This document shows positions 60,848 through 64,000 of a stretch of DNA of 64,000 nt, one piece after another. Source of the DNA: Microbacterium trichothecenolyticum (GTDB taxonomy: Bacteria > Actinomycetota > Actinomycetes > Actinomycetales > Microbacteriaceae). Location of the stretch: contig NZ_JYJA01000037.1 in NCBI RefSeq assembly GCF_000956465.1, forward strand, positions 1 through 64,000, written 5' to 3'. Both the position numbers and the translations under genes were made by a program. Within the stretch, counting starts at the first letter, position 1. Every line of letters starts with the position of its first letter. The notes beneath the pieces are model-generated. The model was not told where the DNA came from. It made no database searches and saw only the letters and a program-made list of their open reading frames with translations.

Positions 60848-61249
60848 CTACTGCCGGGTTGCGCGATCGATCGACATGACGAGGATCACGCGGTCCTCCT
60901 TGTCGCGGGGCGGCGTCGAGCTCGGGTTCCCGTAGCGGTTCTGGAGCCGCACGTAGAACGCGCCCTCGGGGTCGGGGACGACGTCGACGAGCTTGCCCGC
61001 GACCTCGAGGTACCGGAACGGCGAGTCGGGGTCGAGGATCGACAGCGACATCGACGGGTTGTGCTGCAGGTTGCGGTACTTCTGGCGGTAGTTCGTGTGC
61101 GTGAACCGGACGTGCTCGCCGTCGAACTCGAACCACATCGGGTTGACCTGCACGGTGTCGTCGGGCCGGATGGTCCCGAGGTGCGCGTACACCGGGAGCG
61201 CGAGCAGGTGGCGGCGGTCAGCGGGGACGATGTCGTCGACGTGGCGCAT
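60848..61249 (-). CDS. Pyridoxamine-phosphate-oxidase-fold protein (PPOX, F420-type)
   Basis: 133 residues from ATG 61249. PPOX split-barrel motifs: LPVYAHLGTIRPDDTVQVNPMWFEFDGEHVRFTHTNYRQKYRNLQHNPSMSLSILDPDSPFRYLEVAGK, given here as consecutive short blocks, ending RDKEDRVILVMSIDRATRQ. This branch of actinobacterial PPOX proteins often uses F420 or heme-type cofactors instead of FMN. Substrate unknown. Confidence 0.85.
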   Translation of the reverse strand: MRHVDDIVPADRRHLLALPVYAHLGTIRPDDTVQVNPMWFEFDGEHVRFTHTNYRQKYRNLQHNPSMSLSILDPDSPFRYLEVAGKLVDVVPDPEGAFYVRLQNRYGNPSSTPPRDKEDRVILVMSIDRATRQ

Positions 61250-61293
61250 GGCTCCAGTCTGCCGTGGCTCCGGAGACCGACGGTCGAACGGTG

Positions 61294-62967
<1,674 letters not shown>

Positions 62968-63129
62968 GTGGTGTGTCCACTTCCGAGACCGGGGCCTCTG
63001 CGGGCACGCTGGGCCCGTGGGCGCGCGCGTGCGGATGATCTGACGGGGCCCGGGAAGGGGCCGGATGCCGCAGGCACGCGTCGCTCGGATGACTCGACGA
63101 GCGACATGCGGGCGCGGCCGCACGTCGGA
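62968..63129 (-). promoter_or_regulatory. Probable attenuator leader of the ABC-F gene
   Basis: Between the leader peptide and the ABC-F start lie several hairpins: GTCGCTCG/CGAGCGAC (63080-63105) and GC-rich stems around 63030-63052 and 62995-63015. Their alternative pairing could decide between termination and read-through when ribosomes stall on the leader peptide. The pairing set is inferred from sequence; no structure was computed. Confidence 0.55.
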
Positions 63130-63153
63130 TCAGATGAAGAAGTGGAAATGCAC
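63130..63153 (-). CDS. Leaderless leader peptide MHFHFFI
   Basis: A seven-codon frame GTG-CAT-TTC-CAC-TTC-TTC-ATC-TGA. A TATGCT -10 box (63165-63160) is exactly 6 nt before the GTG, so it is the first thing translated on this transcript. Alternating His and Phe codons before an ABC-F resistance-type gene recall stalling leader peptides of inducible antibiotic-resistance genes. Confidence 0.65.
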   Translation of the reverse strand: MHFHFFI

Positions 63154-63210
63154 GGCTCGAGCATAGCCGCCGCAGCTGGACACCGCCCGGGCACGAACTA
63201 CGCTCGGACC

Positions 63211-63786
63211 ATGGCGACGCAGCCCGCACCGGGGTGGTACGAGGACGGCTCCGGCAAACAGCGCTGGTGGGACGGCACGCACTGGACCGACCAGTTCATC
63301 GACCTGCGCGAGCGCGACACCGAACTGCGAACGGATGCCGGACCCGCCGCATCCGGCCCGGCACAGGCAGGGTGGTACGACGACCAGCGCGGCCGCACAC
63401 GCTGGTGGGACGGCCGGCGCTGGACGAGCGAGGTGCGCTACAGCGGGCAGGAGCAGGACTTCACCGGCGTCGTGATCGATGGTCGGTGGATCCACTTCGG
63501 CGACCTGAGCCAGCCTGTGAGGGAGGTCGCGGCGTCCGCCGACTCGGGCGATGCGCTGCTTCGGCGCCCGGAGTTCACGAAGGCGGCGGTCGAGAGGCGG
63601 ATGTTCGGGCCGGCCGGCCCCATCACGCCGCGCACGCTCAACAGGGCGATCACGCGTGCAGCACCGCACCTCGTGATCGCGGGGCCGCAGCTATGGGTCT
63701 CGCCGTTCCCGGCGGCGCGCGATGCCGAGGCCCGCCGCTTCATCACCTGGGTGAACAGCAGCGCCGACCACTACCGTTACCGCTGA
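63211..63786 (+). CDS. DUF2510 protein with two repeats
   Basis: 191 residues; ATG 63211 is 6 nt after a TACGCT box (63199-63204). Two DUF2510 motifs, PGWYEDGSGKQRWWDGTHWT and AGWYDDQRGRTRWWDGRRWT, occupy the first 75 residues, followed by a globular domain with TPRTLNRAITRAAPHLV. Function unknown; DUF2510 modules are common in actinobacterial surface and regulatory proteins. Divergent from the ABC-F leader. Confidence 0.88.
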   Translation: MATQPAPGWYEDGSGKQRWWDGTHWTDQFIDLRERDTELRTDAGPAASGPAQAGWYDDQRGRTRWWDGRRWTSEVRYSGQEQDFTGVVIDGRWIHFGDLSQPVREVAASADSGDALLRRPEFTKAAVERRMFGPAGPITPRTLNRAITRAAPHLVIAGPQLWVSPFPAARDAEARRFITWVNSSADHYRYR

Positions 63787-63793
63787 CGGGTCT

Positions 63794-64000
63794 TCAGTCG
63801 GGCAGCGCGAGCGGGAGTTCGCGCCCGTCGTCCCACGGCTCGGTCCAGCCGAGGCGGTCGAACAGCGCGTCGAGGACCATCCCGGTGAATCCCCACACCA
63901 GGTGCTCGCCGGTCGCATGCCGCACGAGGAATCCGGGGCCGCGCCACTCCTGCCCGCCGCGACGGATCACCGTGACCCCGCGGTTCGCCGGGCTGAGCAG
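63794..64000 (-). CDS. NUDIX hydrolase C-terminus (CoA pyrophosphatase type; partial)
   Basis: Only the last 68 residues are in the window; the start lies beyond base 64000. The tail VWGFTGMVLDALFDRLGWTEPWD matches the C-terminus of NudL-type CoA pyrophosphatases. The NUDIX box itself is not visible here, so the assignment rests on the tail alone. Confidence 0.7.
   Translation of the reverse strand: MLSPANRGVTVIRRGGQEWRGPGFLVRHATGEHLVWGFTGMVLDALFDRLGWTEPWDDGRELPLALPD

Overview
The window is a continuous stretch of a high-GC Gram-positive chromosome. Codon third positions are almost all G or C. Gene content and protein style fit an actinobacterium, most likely Microbacterium or another member of the Microbacteriaceae: mqo, a pta-ackA pair, DUF2510 and SPW-repeat proteins, a CmtR-type metal sensor, and many leaderless promoters in which a TAnnnT -10 box sits exactly 6-7 nt before the start codon. 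No integrase, transposase, prophage or CRISPR array was seen. The one tRNA is tRNA-Ser(GGA) at 33.5 kb and the one structural RNA is the SRP RNA at 22.1 kb.

Layout. 0-11 kb: mostly minus-strand housekeeping genes: a partial DUF2207 protein, mqo, asd, a divergent DHFR-like/TetR pair, lysC (with an internal start for a beta subunit), a small membrane protein, an EamA exporter, and recR-dnaX. 11.3-14.5 kb: a TPP riboswitch driving thiM-thiE-thiD/tenA with overlapping start and stop codons. 14.6-21.3 kb: disaccharide phosphorolysis (GH65 phosphorylase plus a beta-phosphoglucomutase-like HAD) and the pta-ackA overflow pathway. 21.4-28.8 kb: nudK, SRP RNA, then an amine-utilisation block (IclR regulator, two APC permeases, copper amine oxidase with a His-rich tail, and a small membrane protein). 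28.9-33.5 kb: a MoxR-DUF58-transglutaminase operon.

33.5-36.8 kb: an atypical gene-poor patch directly after tRNA-Ser. It holds an orphan Imm5-like immunity protein, an unknown protein, and a small self-contained unit (palindrome, promoter, Trp-rich 23-aa peptide, terminator hairpin) that looks like a transcription attenuator without its operon. 36.8-45.6 kb: arsenic and metal resistance in two groups. The first is arsC, an ArsN1-like acetyltransferase, an ArsO-like flavoprotein, arsR and an AqpS-type channel. The second is an ArsR-ArsC fusion, a CDF transporter and cmtR. SOS-controlled dinB, dps and small proteins lie between them.

45.6-64 kb: accessory regulator/target pairs. These include an ECF sigma factor, a DHFR-like protein, TetR-MBL hydrolase, MFS-MarR, oxidoreductases, SPW-repeat and TetR, a Na+/H+ antiporter, a YcaQ/AlkZ-like protein preceded by a truncated DHFR remnant, a QorR-like HxlR regulator with its NmrA-type target, and a PPOX protein. 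The block ends with an ABC-F protein preceded by a leaderless His/Phe leader peptide, a DUF2510 protein and a partial NUDIX gene. Many pairs have visible palindromes or direct repeats between them, so local one-regulator/one-target control is the dominant theme of this half.
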